Source: Ilumatobacteraceae bacterium (GTDB lineage: Bacteria; Actinomycetota; Acidimicrobiia; Acidimicrobiales; Ilumatobacteraceae). Taken from it: DNA of 51,979 bases. The stretch covers positions 1-51,979 of the forward strand of contig JANQYF010000040.1 of assembly GCA_030729045.1 (NCBI GenBank). Reading direction: 5' to 3'. The notes below the pieces were generated by a model. The model ran no database searches, was not told the origin of the DNA, and saw only the letters and a list, made by a program, of their open reading frames with translations. A program made the translations under genes and the position numbers. Shown here piece after piece: positions 1 to 10,164 of this stretch; position 1 is the stretch's first letter, and each line of letters starts with the position of its first letter.

Positions 1-375
1 CAATGCGTCATCAAGAAGCGCAGCCACGATTCCCCCATGTACACATGCAGGAGGTCCTTGGTACCCCTCGTGGAAGCGAACTTTGGCCGTAATGCTCTTT
101 TCGCCATATTCAAAAGTCATCGGCGGTGCCATCGGATTCATTGCGCCGTTCAGCGGATTACGCGTATGGCGCTCAAGCGATGGTTGACCAAGACCCATGG
201 TGCCAGCCGCAACTATTTCTTTTTCTAACTGCTCTGCGACAGATGCGATGTCTTCACTGTCATGCTCTGGGTGCACGTGATAAATCGCCTTCATCGTGCG
301 ACGCAGCGCCTCAACAGTTCGTTGCATTGTTGAAGATACGGGCGCAACGTCAGGACCCTGCGTTGACGATGCCAT
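1..375 (-). CDS. PaaI/THEM4-like hotdog thioesterase (C-terminus cut by window edge)
   Basis: Open frame of 125 codons running off the left edge of the window, so the C-terminus is missing. After about 80 less conserved residues it contains GPPACVHGGIVAALLDD, the HGG(I/A)-type motif of the hotdog fold acyl-CoA thioesterases of the PaaI/THEM4 group; members hydrolyse acyl-CoA thioesters in the cytoplasm. The ATG start (373-375) overlaps the TGA stop of the upstream yqeY-like gene as TGATG, so the two are probably translationally coupled. The exact acyl substrate cannot be told. The family call is firm because of the motif; the start is set by the overlap. Confidence 0.8.
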   Translation of the reverse strand, partial: MASSTQGPDVAPVSSTMQRTVEALRRTMKAIYHVHPEHDSEDIASVAEQLEKEIVAAGTMGLGQPSLERHTRNPLNGAMNPMAPPMTFEYGEKSITAKVRFHEGYQGPPACVHGGIVAALLDDAL

Positions 376-836
376 CAGCCGAGCGCGCTCTTCACAAGAG
401 CAGCAATCTTTGCACCATCAGCACTTGAGCCTGCGCGACCACGAACTGCTTTCACAACGAGCCCCATAGCTTTTGCGCCTTCATTGCCTGCGGCGACTGC
501 TGCTGCAACTTCTTCGTTCACAATGGAAAGTAGCTCGTCGTCACTCATTGCGGCAGGAAGGTAACGCGAAAGAATTTCTGCTTCAGCCGATTCTTGGGCA
601 GCAGATTCCGTGCGACCTGCTTGTTGGTAGATCTCTGCAGATTCAAGACGCTTCTTTGTTTCTGCCTGCAAGATTTTCAACACTTGATCATCAGACAGCT
701 CAACTGCTTCAGAACCAGCAACTTCAGCATTCATTACGGCAGCAATGGCCATGCGCAATGTGGACTTCAACATGTTGTCTCCCGCTTTTATAGCGGCAGT
801 GAGATCTGATTTGAGGGCGTCTTTAAGCGATGACAT
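375..836 (-). CDS. GatB/YqeY domain protein
   Basis: 153 residues, the usual length of free-standing YqeY proteins. The N-terminus (MSSLKDALKSDLTAAIKAGD), the central E-A-E-I-L-S-R-Y-L-P segment and the C-terminal G-A-K-A-M-G-L-V-V-K-A-V-R-G-R-A region are typical. The fold equals the tail domain of GatB (tRNA amidotransferase), which binds tRNA; the role of stand-alone YqeY is not settled. It is the first gene of a two-gene unit with the thioesterase below it (TGATG overlap). The start codon lies inside a 10-base palindrome (831-840) which may be chance. Confidence 0.88.
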   Translation of the reverse strand: MSSLKDALKSDLTAAIKAGDNMLKSTLRMAIAAVMNAEVAGSEAVELSDDQVLKILQAETKKRLESAEIYQQAGRTESAAQESAEAEILSRYLPAAMSDDELLSIVNEEVAAAVAAGNEGAKAMGLVVKAVRGRAGSSADGAKIAALVKSALG

Positions 837-926
837 GTCATCAGTCTGCCTGATTCACGCCGGAAAGAGCACCTCTTGCTATGTTCGAGTCGCTCTCTAT
901 GGACCCCTTCTGCCACAGTAGAAGGC

Positions 927-1586
927 GTGTCAACTCGTGATTATTTCCCTGCTGCCCCTGAGGGTGGCGAACTTATCCACACTCGTTTCTACGAAGCGCG
1001 TACGTACAAGATGAGCGATGACCTTTTCCTATTACGCGGAGTTGTATGCGATGAGAAGCCTGCAGGTTTATATTTGTCCGGCGATCCGGACCCGTTGTGG
1101 GTGCACCACATGGTTGTTGATCTTGAAATCAGTTTCCCCATGTTTGTTATTCAAAAAGTTAGCGTCACCTTCCACGAGCGCCCTCACACTCATTGCACAG
1201 ACATAGAACCTGACTATCAAAAGCTTGTTGGCCTTTCTATTGCTCGTGGGTTCAACAAACAAGTGAAAGACCTATTTGGTGGACCGCGCGGCTGTACGCA
1301 CATCGGCGCGTTGCTCGCCGCCATGGCTCCGGTTGCTATTCAAAGTGGTTGGTCAATGCGAGTCGGTAATGCACTTGGTACTCAAGAATCTGATAGCGCG
1401 TCCACTGCAGAACAGCGCAAGCGCTCATACGCGATGAACCTCAATACATGCCACATGTGGGATGAAAATGGTCAGATGGTGGCAGATATCGAAGCGGGTC
1501 TGCCAATGGAGACTCCGTTATGGATATCGAAGCGCGCAAAGGCCTTGGGGCGCGACGATACCGAATGGCTGAAGATGCGCGACTAG
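927..1586 (+). CDS. DUF2889 family protein
   Basis: About 219 residues. The R-G-C-T-H-I-G-A-L-L segment near the middle and the preceding D-L-F-G-G-P motif are the signature of DUF2889, a family of unknown function seen next to acyl-CoA metabolism genes in actinobacteria and proteobacteria. The frame is open upstream to a TTG at 876, but the first 17 residues from there look non-coding; GTG at 927 begins a protein-like N-terminus, although no good ribosome site is visible. It converges on the DoxX-like gene with only three bases between the stop codons. No enzymatic function can be given. Confidence 0.7.
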   Translation: MSTRDYFPAAPEGGELIHTRFYEARTYKMSDDLFLLRGVVCDEKPAGLYLSGDPDPLWVHHMVVDLEISFPMFVIQKVSVTFHERPHTHCTDIEPDYQKLVGLSIARGFNKQVKDLFGGPRGCTHIGALLAAMAPVAIQSGWSMRVGNALGTQESDSASTAEQRKRSYAMNLNTCHMWDENGQMVADIEAGLPMETPLWISKRAKALGRDDTEWLKMRD

Positions 1587-1602
1587 TTGCTATTTAGCAA
1601 CT
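1585..1602. terminator. short hairpin between convergent genes
   Basis: A perfect 7-base inverted repeat (AGTTGCT / AGCAACT, 4-base loop) spans the end of the DUF2889 gene and the end of the convergent DoxX-like gene. No T-run follows on either strand, so termination is only a suggestion from position. Confidence 0.3.
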
Positions 1603-1940
1603 GTTGTCAGCACGTACAGCACTGACATCACAAACAGAATGAACGCAGGCGCTGTGTCTTTTACTGTGTCTTTTATACGTGTATGCGTCACTGTTGCCAC
1701 TGCAAAGTACAAACACAAACCAACACCAGCTAATTCACCAAGTCGCACTTTTTGGAATCCAATAGCAATACCAATCGCACCGAGAATCTTGATGACGCCA
1801 AGAAGCGGCAAACGCTCAACCGGGACTTTTAGTTTCTTCATTTCTTCAACAAGCTTTTCTGGCTTACGAAAATCCATCAACGCCGAGGCAACGCAGACAA
1901 TGATCAGAATGCCTGCAAGAACTGTTGAAATGTTGCTCAT
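1590..1940 (-). CDS. DoxX-like small membrane protein
   Basis: 116 residues with four hydrophobic segments (about 5-22, 44-63, 70-86, 96-114) and a basic loop (K-P-E-K-L-V-E-E-M-K-K-L) after the first helix, the pattern of the DoxX_2 family. These are small integral membrane proteins whose function is mostly unknown; some are linked to redox or sulfur metabolism. It ends three bases from the convergent DUF2889 gene. ATG start at 1938-1940; no strong ribosome site is seen. Confidence 0.7.
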   Translation of the reverse strand: MSNISTVLAGILIIVCVASALMDFRKPEKLVEEMKKLKVPVERLPLLGVIKILGAIGIAIGFQKVRLGELAGVGLCLYFAVATVTHTRIKDTVKDTAPAFILFVMSVLYVLTTVAK

Positions 1941-1949
1941 GCGAACAAT

Positions 1950-2477
1950 CTAGGCGCGATTGCCAGTGGTGTTGTGGAGCATGCTCTGTTCGTGATCAAG
2001 CAGCCACTTCTTCACAGCAATTCCGCCACCAAAACCAGTGAGGGAACCATCTGCACCGACTATGCGATGACATGGCAACACAATCGCGACTGGATTACGA
2101 CCGTTCGCACCACCAATTGCGCGCACAGCCTTCGGCCGCCCAATCGATGCGGCTTGTTGCCCATACGACGCAGTGTGGCCATACGGAATATCAGCCAAAG
2201 CATTCCATGCAGCAACTTGAAATTCAGTGCCTTGTAGATCTAGTGGCAATTCAAAGTCACGTCGAGACCCGTCAAAGTATTCCTCAAGTTGATTCATCGC
2301 ATCATTAACTGACTCGTGAATTTCAGAGTCTGAAACATGAAGTCGCTCAAGCGGCTTCGGATGCGCGTCGTTGTTAAACATCACATACCGAATGCCAAGG
2401 TCTGAACCGACAACAGTGAGAACACCAAACGGTGCCTCACATGTTCGACGTGAAAAAATAAGGACATCGGACTGCAC
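1950..2477 (-). CDS. ogt: methylated-DNA--protein-cysteine methyltransferase
   Basis: 175 residues, the usual Ogt length. It carries the active-site P-C-H-R-I-V-G motif (Cys near residue 136) and the following G-F-G-G-G-I-A-V-K-K-W-L-L segment, plus the helix-turn-helix region A-S-Y-G-Q-Q-A-A-S-I-G-R-P-K-A-V-R. The protein transfers the alkyl group from O6-alkylguanine or O4-alkylthymine onto its own cysteine in a suicide reaction. The start is GTG (2475-2477). It precedes the DoxX-like gene by nine bases on the same strand, so the two may be co-transcribed; a functional link is not evident. Confidence 0.93.
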   Translation of the reverse strand: MQSDVLIFSRRTCEAPFGVLTVVGSDLGIRYVMFNNDAHPKPLERLHVSDSEIHESVNDAMNQLEEYFDGSRRDFELPLDLQGTEFQVAAWNALADIPYGHTASYGQQAASIGRPKAVRAIGGANGRNPVAIVLPCHRIVGADGSLTGFGGGIAVKKWLLDHEQSMLHNTTGNRA

Positions 2478-2591
2478 ATCGGAACATTAGCCACGGTTCG
2501 TGATGCACAATCCCACTAGTTGTAGAATGCAACTATCGAAACACAGGCATTTTCTCTCTCGCAACGTGAAATCAAATTCGTCTACGCGGCA

Positions 2592-4055
2592 ATGATGACA
2601 GCAGCGGGACTGACCGCCCTCAATGGATCAGTCGTCAGTACTGCCCTGCCAGAAATTGTGAGCGAGATTGGTGGTGGAGGCACAAAGACATACACGTGGG
2701 TAATTACTGCCTACTTGCTGACATCAACCGCTTGTACCCCACTCTTTGGAAAGTTAAGTGATTTGTACGGTCGCAAACGACTAACACTTATCTCCATCTG
2801 GATCTTTCTTCTTGGGTTAGTTTTTTGTGCCGCTGCACCGAACATGCCGCTTCTTGTTGCCGCTCGAGCATTCATCGGCATCGGCAGCGGAGGAATCATG
2901 GCAATGACTTTCGTCGTCATCGCCGACATCGTGGCCCCACGTGATCGTGGCAGATACGTCGGAGCATTCACCAGTGTCTTTGCTATTTCTGGAGTGCTTG
3001 GTCCGCTAATTGGTGGCGTCATTGTTGACAATTTCTCCTGGAGATGGATCTTCATCATCAATGTTCCGTTTGCTCTTGTCGCCCTTGGAATGGTGCAGAA
3101 ATATCTGCGCCTTCCGATGACGAGACGCGACACCAGCATCGACGTCATCGGTGCGATTCTTATCGTGAGCGGAACGGGTTCTCTGGTGCTCACAATTTCG
3201 TGGATCTCCGGCGAATATGGATGGACTTCTCAACCGACATTGATCATGGGCTGCATCTCTCTCATGTTGATTTCAGGTCTCTTTCTCTGGGAACCTCATG
3301 CCGAGAACCCGATGCTTCCATTGCATTTGTTCAAGAATCACACGGTGCAGACAATGGTGTCGATGACGACACTCATCAGCGCAGCGATGACTCTCGTCAG
3401 CACTTTTATGCCGTTGTTTCTGCAAGCAGTCACTGGCATCTCTCCCACAAATTCCGGACTATTGATTGTTCCGATGATGCTCGGACTCACATTTTCCAGC
3501 ACTCTTGTCGGTCGTCGAGTAACAGCAACAGGCCACTACCGAAAGTGGCCCATAATCGGAACTGTTTTCGGAGCCCTAGGACTCACGATGGTCAGTTTTA
3601 TTGCTCGATCTGGCTTCAGTATTGGCGTCGGTCTCGTTGGAATGGCATTCATTGGCTTTTGTGCTGGTGCCACATTTCCTACCTCAACAACTGCGATTCA
3701 GAACAGTGTCGATATTCGTGATTTGGGTGTTGCAAGTTCAATGGCGCAATTGTGTCGCTCTCTGGGCGGCGTCTTATCCGTAGCTATTTTTGGATCCATC
3801 TTGAATGCACGTTTGGAATTACGAGTTGATCCAAAGCTTCTTCGGGCTCCACGAAAAATAGATGCACTCCCCGAACCAAGTCGAACTGAAGTCATCAATG
3901 CAATGCTTGATGGCATTACGACAATCTTTCGATACGCGATTCCACTTATGGTCATCGCTTTTCTGATCAGCACACGCGTGAAGGAATTGCCCCTACGCAC
4001 ACATGCCGCGTACCAAGATTCTGATTCGGCATCGAATGATGCCGACGGAAACTAG
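2592..4055 (+). CDS. MFS multidrug exporter, DHA2 (14-TM) type
   Basis: 487 residues from the first ATG, with about 14 hydrophobic segments. Motif A is present as G-K-L-S-D-L-Y-G-R-K-R-L (about residues 53-64) and motif C as G-V-L-G-P-L-I-G-G (about 135-143), as in EmrB/QacA-type drug:proton antiporters. Substrate unknown. The N-terminus is odd: starting at 2592 trims the front of helix 1, and the same frame stays open and protein-like back to about 2526 (ending in Q-R-E-I-K-F-V-Y-A-A), yet holds no ATG, GTG or TTG after the in-frame TAG at 2523. A rare ATC start (2535) or a sequence/frame change is possible. Confidence 0.87.
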   Translation: MMTAAGLTALNGSVVSTALPEIVSEIGGGGTKTYTWVITAYLLTSTACTPLFGKLSDLYGRKRLTLISIWIFLLGLVFCAAAPNMPLLVAARAFIGIGSGGIMAMTFVVIADIVAPRDRGRYVGAFTSVFAISGVLGPLIGGVIVDNFSWRWIFIINVPFALVALGMVQKYLRLPMTRRDTSIDVIGAILIVSGTGSLVLTISWISGEYGWTSQPTLIMGCISLMLISGLFLWEPHAENPMLPLHLFKNHTVQTMVSMTTLISAAMTLVSTFMPLFLQAVTGISPTNSGLLIVPMMLGLTFSSTLVGRRVTATGHYRKWPIIGTVFGALGLTMVSFIARSGFSIGVGLVGMAFIGFCAGATFPTSTTAIQNSVDIRDLGVASSMAQLCRSLGGVLSVAIFGSILNARLELRVDPKLLRAPRKIDALPEPSRTEVINAMLDGITTIFRYAIPLMVIAFLISTRVKELPLRTHAAYQDSDSASNDADGN

Positions 4056-4057
4056 TT

Positions 4058-5293
4058 CTACTTGCTGCTTGGCTCTTTAGGAAGACCAAGTACTCGTTCA
4101 CCGACGATGTTGCGCTGAATCTGACTTGTTCCACCCCAGATGGTTTCTGAACGCGAGAAGAAGAATGACGACATCATGCCGCTGACTGGGTAACCGTCAC
4201 GACGCTTGTCGCGTGAAGTTCCTGGCCAGTTGCCGTCGCCCATTGCGTAATCAACGAGCATTGCATTAGCGCCTGAGATATCAAGAGCTAGTTCCATCGC
4301 ACGTTGGTGCATTTCAGTCCAGAACATCTTGTTGCTGGCACCAAGCGCTGCCATGCTCGGATCTTTCTTTTCCATAAGCGTGGTTGACAGCGAACGAAGT
4401 CCGTTGATCTTCAAGATTTGAATCTTGGTGTAGTACTGCATTAAGCGCTGACGAATTTCTGGGTCATTGATGCGTCCGTTTTCTTTCGCACCACGAACCA
4501 TTGCCTTATATTCCGCTTCGAAGCGACGGTAGCCAGTGGTAGCTGACATTCCGCGCTCAAAAGCCAATGTGGAGTTTGTAACAATCCAGCCGTTATTAAT
4601 TCCGCCAACAACATTGTCCTTAGGGCAACGTGCGTTGTCGAAGAACACTTCACAGAATTCTGCGGTGCCGTCTGGCTGCACAATTCCGCGCACTTCAACA
4701 CCAGGCTGGCGCATTGGCACCAACAAGTATGAAATTCCCTTGTGCTTTGGCGCATCAGGGTCTGTACGAGTGAGAAGGAAGCAATAGTCAGCGTGGTGAC
4801 CTTGTGTGGTCCACACCTTCTGCCCGTTAATAATCCATTCATCGCCGTCAAGAACAGCAGTTGTCTTCAAGCTTGCAAGGTCAGAACCGGAGTTTGGCTC
4901 GGAGAATCCTTGGCACCAGCGCACTTGACCGTTGAGAATTTGTGGAAGGAATTCCTTCTTCTGCTCTTCTGTTCCCCACTGAAGAAGTGTTGGACCAACG
5001 AGAGTGTCACCAAAGAAGTCAGCGCGCATCGGAGCTTTTGCATTTGCAAACTCTTCTGACAACACAACACCTTGCATTGTTGTCAATCCCTTGCCGCCGT
5101 ATTCCTTTGGCCACGTTGCGCAGATCCATCCGCCTTCAAACAATTTGCTCGGCCATTCACTGTTGAACTTGTCGCGAGCATCGTTGCTCATCTCGAAACC
5201 TTTGTCGAACCAGCCCTTCGGCAAGTTCTCTTGGAGCCACGCACGGATCTCGGCGCGGAACAGTTCATCTTCGGGGGCGTAGGTAAGTTCCAT
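4058..5293 (-). CDS. acyl-CoA dehydrogenase (FadE family)
   Basis: 411 residues from the ATG at 5293, where the protein-like M-E-L-T-Y-A-P-E-D-E-L-F begins (an upstream in-frame ATG at 5323 adds ten unlikely residues). It has the FAD/substrate segment F-S-E-P-N-S-G-S-D-L-A-S-L-K-T near residue 130 and the C-terminal I-W-G-G-T-S-Q-I-Q-R-N-I-V-G-E-R-V-L-G-L-P. The enzyme takes the alpha,beta hydrogens of an acyl-CoA and passes electrons to ETF; etfAB lies at 20.7-22.5 kb. The residue that is the catalytic Glu in MCAD-type enzymes is Gly here, as in many actinobacterial paralogues, so substrate and catalytic base are uncertain. Confidence 0.9.
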   Translation of the reverse strand: MELTYAPEDELFRAEIRAWLQENLPKGWFDKGFEMSNDARDKFNSEWPSKLFEGGWICATWPKEYGGKGLTTMQGVVLSEEFANAKAPMRADFFGDTLVGPTLLQWGTEEQKKEFLPQILNGQVRWCQGFSEPNSGSDLASLKTTAVLDGDEWIINGQKVWTTQGHHADYCFLLTRTDPDAPKHKGISYLLVPMRQPGVEVRGIVQPDGTAEFCEVFFDNARCPKDNVVGGINNGWIVTNSTLAFERGMSATTGYRRFEAEYKAMVRGAKENGRINDPEIRQRLMQYYTKIQILKINGLRSLSTTLMEKKDPSMAALGASNKMFWTEMHQRAMELALDISGANAMLVDYAMGDGNWPGTSRDKRRDGYPVSGMMSSFFFSRSETIWGGTSQIQRNIVGERVLGLPKEPSSK

Positions 5294-5409
5294 GGTTGGT
5301 AATTCTGTCGTACAAAGAGCCAATTCCGCACATTGAACGAATGTGTCTGTTTACACACCGTTCACAGGGGGCAGACAGGCAGGAAAAACAAGCTCCGTAC
5401 CATTCGGAC

Positions 5410-5694
5410 ATGGACCAATCTGCCCATCACAATCAGAAGGACGTGGTTCTCTCGGAGACCGATAGGGCGATACTGAAGGTTCTTGCAGATTCTCGTGACC
5501 GTGTCGTGAGCCGCGATTCTCTTCTGAGGCTCGCAGGATTGGACAACGTTTCTGCCAGACGGGCAGATTCCTCATTGGTCGTCTTGAGAAAACTTCTCGG
5601 GTCAGAAAACCTCATTACGGTGCGTCGTAGAGGATGGATGCTGTCCAATGAAGCACACATTGTGGCCGCAAAACTGTTGTCCTCCGACACATAA
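5410..5694 (+). CDS. stand-alone winged-helix DNA-binding protein (OmpR/PhoB effector type)
   Basis: 94 residues from the ATG at 5410; the frame extends up to 5296 but that part lies opposite the start of the acyl-CoA dehydrogenase and looks non-coding. Residues 10-80 match the Trans_reg_C winged helix: a D-R-A-I-L-K-V-L-A-D helix, V-V-S-R-D-S-L, a recognition helix with A-R-R-A-D-S-S-L-V-V-L-R-K-L-L, and the wing L-I-T-V-R-R-R-G-W-M-L. There is no receiver domain and no kinase next to it. It ends 38 bases before the antiporter-GlnD gene on the same strand and could regulate it; that is inference from position only. Confidence 0.7.
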   Translation: MDQSAHHNQKDVVLSETDRAILKVLADSRDRVVSRDSLLRLAGLDNVSARRADSSLVVLRKLLGSENLITVRRRGWMLSNEAHIVAAKLLSSDT

Positions 5695-5732
5695 TTCGCA
5701 GAACTACTGTCACTAGCGATATAACTAATGCC

Positions 5733-8390
5733 GTGAATGCAGCCCTACTAGCCTCCGGGGGCGCAATTGACTACGGCTCAATTTTCACAGATCTTGCAAT
5801 CATTCTCATCATTGCGAAAATTGCGGCCGAACTATTTGAACGCATTCGAGTTCCTGCCGTGTTGGGCGAAATCATTGCAGGCATCGTCATCGGACCATCG
5901 ATGCTCGGACTCATCGACCCTAGCGATGCAATGCGCATCTTGGCTGAAGTAGGCGTCATCATTCTGCTAGCCGAAGTTGGTCTGGAAATGGACCTTACCG
6001 AACTTAGAAAAGTCGGGCGCGCTTCAATACTCGTTGCCATCATCGGCGTCGTGGTCCCCATGTCGTCTGGTGTCTTAGCTGGCACAGTCCTTGGTGAATC
6101 ACTCAATGCATCGCTGTTCCTCGGTGCGGCACTCGCGGCCACCAGCGTGGGTATCACTGCTCGAGTGTTCGGAGACCTAAAGGCTCTCTCGTCTACTGAA
6201 GCACGCATCGTTCTTGGAGCGGCTGTAGCCGATGACGTTTTTGGCCTCATTATTCTCACGGTCGTCACCCGAATTGTGCAACAAGGTTCAATCGACCTAG
6301 TTGGCGTGGCAAGCACCATTGGTATCGCTGTTGGTTTCATTGCCGTTGCCGGCGCCATCGGAATTTTGGTTGTTCCCCGCCTATTCGCGATCATTGGTGA
6401 ACGCACAGTTTCGCCTGCCACTATCGGGGTTCTCGCAGCTGGCTTAACTTTCGGATTCTCCGCAGCTGCCAGTGGTGCACAACTTGCACCAATTATTGGT
6501 GCGTTCATCGCCGGCACTGCGTTGTCTCGCACACCTCAACATGACCGAATTTCGAGAGACTTTAAATCACTTGGTGCCATCTTTATTCCGGTCTTCTTCT
6601 TGCAAATCGGTATTGACACTGACGTCACCAAGTTCTTCGCAGGGCATGTTCTATTCGTCGCTGCGATTCTCACCATCATTGCTATCTTCGGAAAAGTGGT
6701 GGCTGCTCTCGGAGCACGAGGCGCAAATGCCGACAAGTTATTGATCGGCATCGGCATGATTCCGCGTGGCGAAGTTGGGCTGATCTTTGCATCAATCGGA
6801 GTGGCCGTCGGAGTATTTGATGACGAGTTGTATGCAGTTGTGTTGCTAGTTGTTCTACTGACAACTGTTATTACCCCGCCACTACTTCGCTGGCGTATCG
6901 AACACGCTCAAGATTCCGCTACCACAATCGATTCAACCCTCATTACCGAAGAACCGACTGGTGGTTGGCTTGTCATCAATAACGATGAAGTACAACTTCA
7001 AGGTAACCCACCACCATCATTAGTGCTATCGCTTGGCCTACAGACATCATTACTTACATCCCATGCTCAACCAAACGATGTGTTGCTTGATTGGGTGCAC
7101 GCAAACCGTTCGGTTGAGTTGACGTGGGACCTTGCGACTTCGCAGTTGCTGTACGAAGTGTTAGTTCGCGGAAATGCACGCTCGTGGAGATTCTTAGAAG
7201 TGAGCAATATCGTTGAACGTGCATTGCCTGAAATAGATAAAGCGATTCGAGCTCGTCGAGGAGATGCGACTGAACTTGACCCAACACATTCGGTGCAAAT
7301 GCCAACGGTTGAAGCACTGAGAGAACGAGTTGGTCGAAATTCATTTGCGGATTCAGCAATTTTGTTTGCTGCATTTATTCTTGATTTTTCAGATGACAGT
7401 CCAGCTATTGGAATAATGAATCGCTTGGTTTTCCCGGAGAGTGTTTCACAACAAATTCGTGCCCTGGTTGCAGCAAGTGCGCTTTTGCACACAGCGGTTG
7501 CATCTGAGCCAATAGAAAACAACACACGGAACATGGCCCAGTTGGCTGACTTCCTCGGCTCTCCACTGATGGTTGAACAGTGCCGAATGCTGACAGAAGC
7601 TCGTGGCAACCTTGAAGACTGGCAGTATCCGAAATTGCTAGACATTACGACGCGCGTTCAGGAACTTCTCGCACATCCAGAACTCATTGAAGGCATCGAA
7701 GGCTCCATTGAATCTGTGCGCCGAAGCAAAGCAACGTCTCTTGCTTCCGACCCGCAAGTTCTCGACCGCTTGCGAAACGCGGCTCCTGCATACATTCTTG
7801 CCCACGAACCAGAAACCTTGGTACGTCACGCAACACTGGTGGAACCTGCGCCAGGTTCAGGCAAAGTTCGAGTCAGTGTTGAGAGTGCGCAGCAAAATGG
7901 CCAATGGACAATCAACATCGCAACACACGACATGAGAGGACTTCTCGCACGTATGTGTGCAGTGCTCGCCGAATGTGGCCTAGAAATTGTCAGTGCTGAC
8001 CTCGCCACTTGGCCAGACAAAGCTGTCCTCGACTCATTCGTTGTGAATTCTGCACAAGAACCGAATGCCGTGCAGATCGCAACTGAGTTAGAGAATCGCT
8101 TGAGGCACAGGCTCGATGCGCCGAGACTCAGTAAGCCACAATCTCGTCTTACCATCAGTCTTGATAACGACGCTCATCCGTGGCACAGCGTGATTCGAGT
8201 TACCGGAGCCGATCAACCCGGACTAGTGCAAACTGTTGCAACAGCATTTGCAAAAGCCAAAACAAATGTCCACCATGCTCATATCTCAACGCAGGGCGAT
8301 GACGTTTCTGACCGATTTGAAGTCTCGACACGGCACGGGCGCAAGTTAGGCCCACAAGCTCTACAACGCATCACCAAACTCCTGTCCTAG
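5733..8390 (+). CDS. CPA2 cation/proton antiporter fused to GlnD-like regulatory region (degenerate HD plus two ACT domains)
   Basis: 885 residues. Residues about 15-385 form the 12-13 helix Na+(K+)/H+ exchanger domain of the CPA2/Kef group (I-R-V-P-A-V-L-G-E-I-I-A-G near the start; S-V-G-I-T-A-R-V-F; G-M-I-P-R-G-E-V-G-L-I). No TrkA-N domain follows. Instead residues about 410-700 resemble the central part of the PII uridylyltransferase GlnD: S-W-R-F-L-E near 483, A-L-P-E-I-D, D-P-T-H-S-V near 515. The HD motif (normally L-L-H-D-I-G-K) is replaced by F-I-L-D-F-S-D-D near 547, so hydrolase activity is probably lost. Two ACT domains follow (about 725-785 and 815-885), the glutamine-sensing tail of GlnD. 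The nucleotidyltransferase domain is absent, its place taken by the transporter. It precedes the glnK-amt cluster, suggesting ion exchange gated by glutamine or another amino acid. Function is inference. Confidence 0.82.
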   Translation: MNAALLASGGAIDYGSIFTDLAIILIIAKIAAELFERIRVPAVLGEIIAGIVIGPSMLGLIDPSDAMRILAEVGVIILLAEVGLEMDLTELRKVGRASILVAIIGVVVPMSSGVLAGTVLGESLNASLFLGAALAATSVGITARVFGDLKALSSTEARIVLGAAVADDVFGLIILTVVTRIVQQGSIDLVGVASTIGIAVGFIAVAGAIGILVVPRLFAIIGERTVSPATIGVLAAGLTFGFSAAASGAQLAPIIGAFIAGTALSRTPQHDRISRDFKSLGAIFIPVFFLQIGIDTDVTKFFAGHVLFVAAILTIIAIFGKVVAALGARGANADKLLIGIGMIPRGEVGLIFASIGVAVGVFDDELYAVVLLVVLLTTVITPPLLRWRIEHAQDSATTIDSTLITEEPTGGWLVINNDEVQLQGNPPPSLVLSLGLQTSLLTSHAQPNDVLLDWVHANRSVELTWDLATSQLLYEVLVRGNARSWRFLEVSNIVERALPEIDKAIRARRGDATELDPTHSVQMPTVEALRERVGRNSFADSAILFAAFILDFSDDSPAIGIMNRLVFPESVSQQIRALVAASALLHTAVASEPIENNTRNMAQLADFLGSPLMVEQCRMLTEARGNLEDWQYPKLLDITTRVQELLAHPELIEGIEGSIESVRRSKATSLASDPQVLDRLRNAAPAYILAHEPETLVRHATLVEPAPGSGKVRVSVESAQQNGQWTINIATHDMRGLLARMCAVLAECGLEIVSADLATWPDKAVLDSFVVNSAQEPNAVQIATELENRLRHRLDAPRLSKPQSRLTISLDNDAHPWHSVIRVTGADQPGLVQTVATAFAKAKTNVHHAHISTQGDDVSDRFEVSTRHGRKLGPQALQRITKLLS

Positions 8391-8467
8391 TTCTCAGGGC
8401 TGCGTTTACACAGAGTTAACACTCACACCAATTCGCCATGTTCCCGAAACACTTGTGCGACAGATAA

Positions 8468-10154
<1,687 letters not shown>

Positions 10155-10164
10155 GTCCCCTTTG

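Noticed and set aside
831-840. TGACATGTCA palindrome over the yqeY-like start
   Set aside because: Only ten bases and inside the coding start; probably chance.
3044-3721. 225-codon plus-strand frame rich in His, Ser and Arg
   Set aside because: It is a shifted frame within the MFS exporter gene and has the composition of an out-of-frame reading.
5771-6532. Open frame of 253 codons on the minus strand
   Set aside because: It lies opposite the membrane domain of the antiporter fusion, whose motifs are clear; no family and no start signals.
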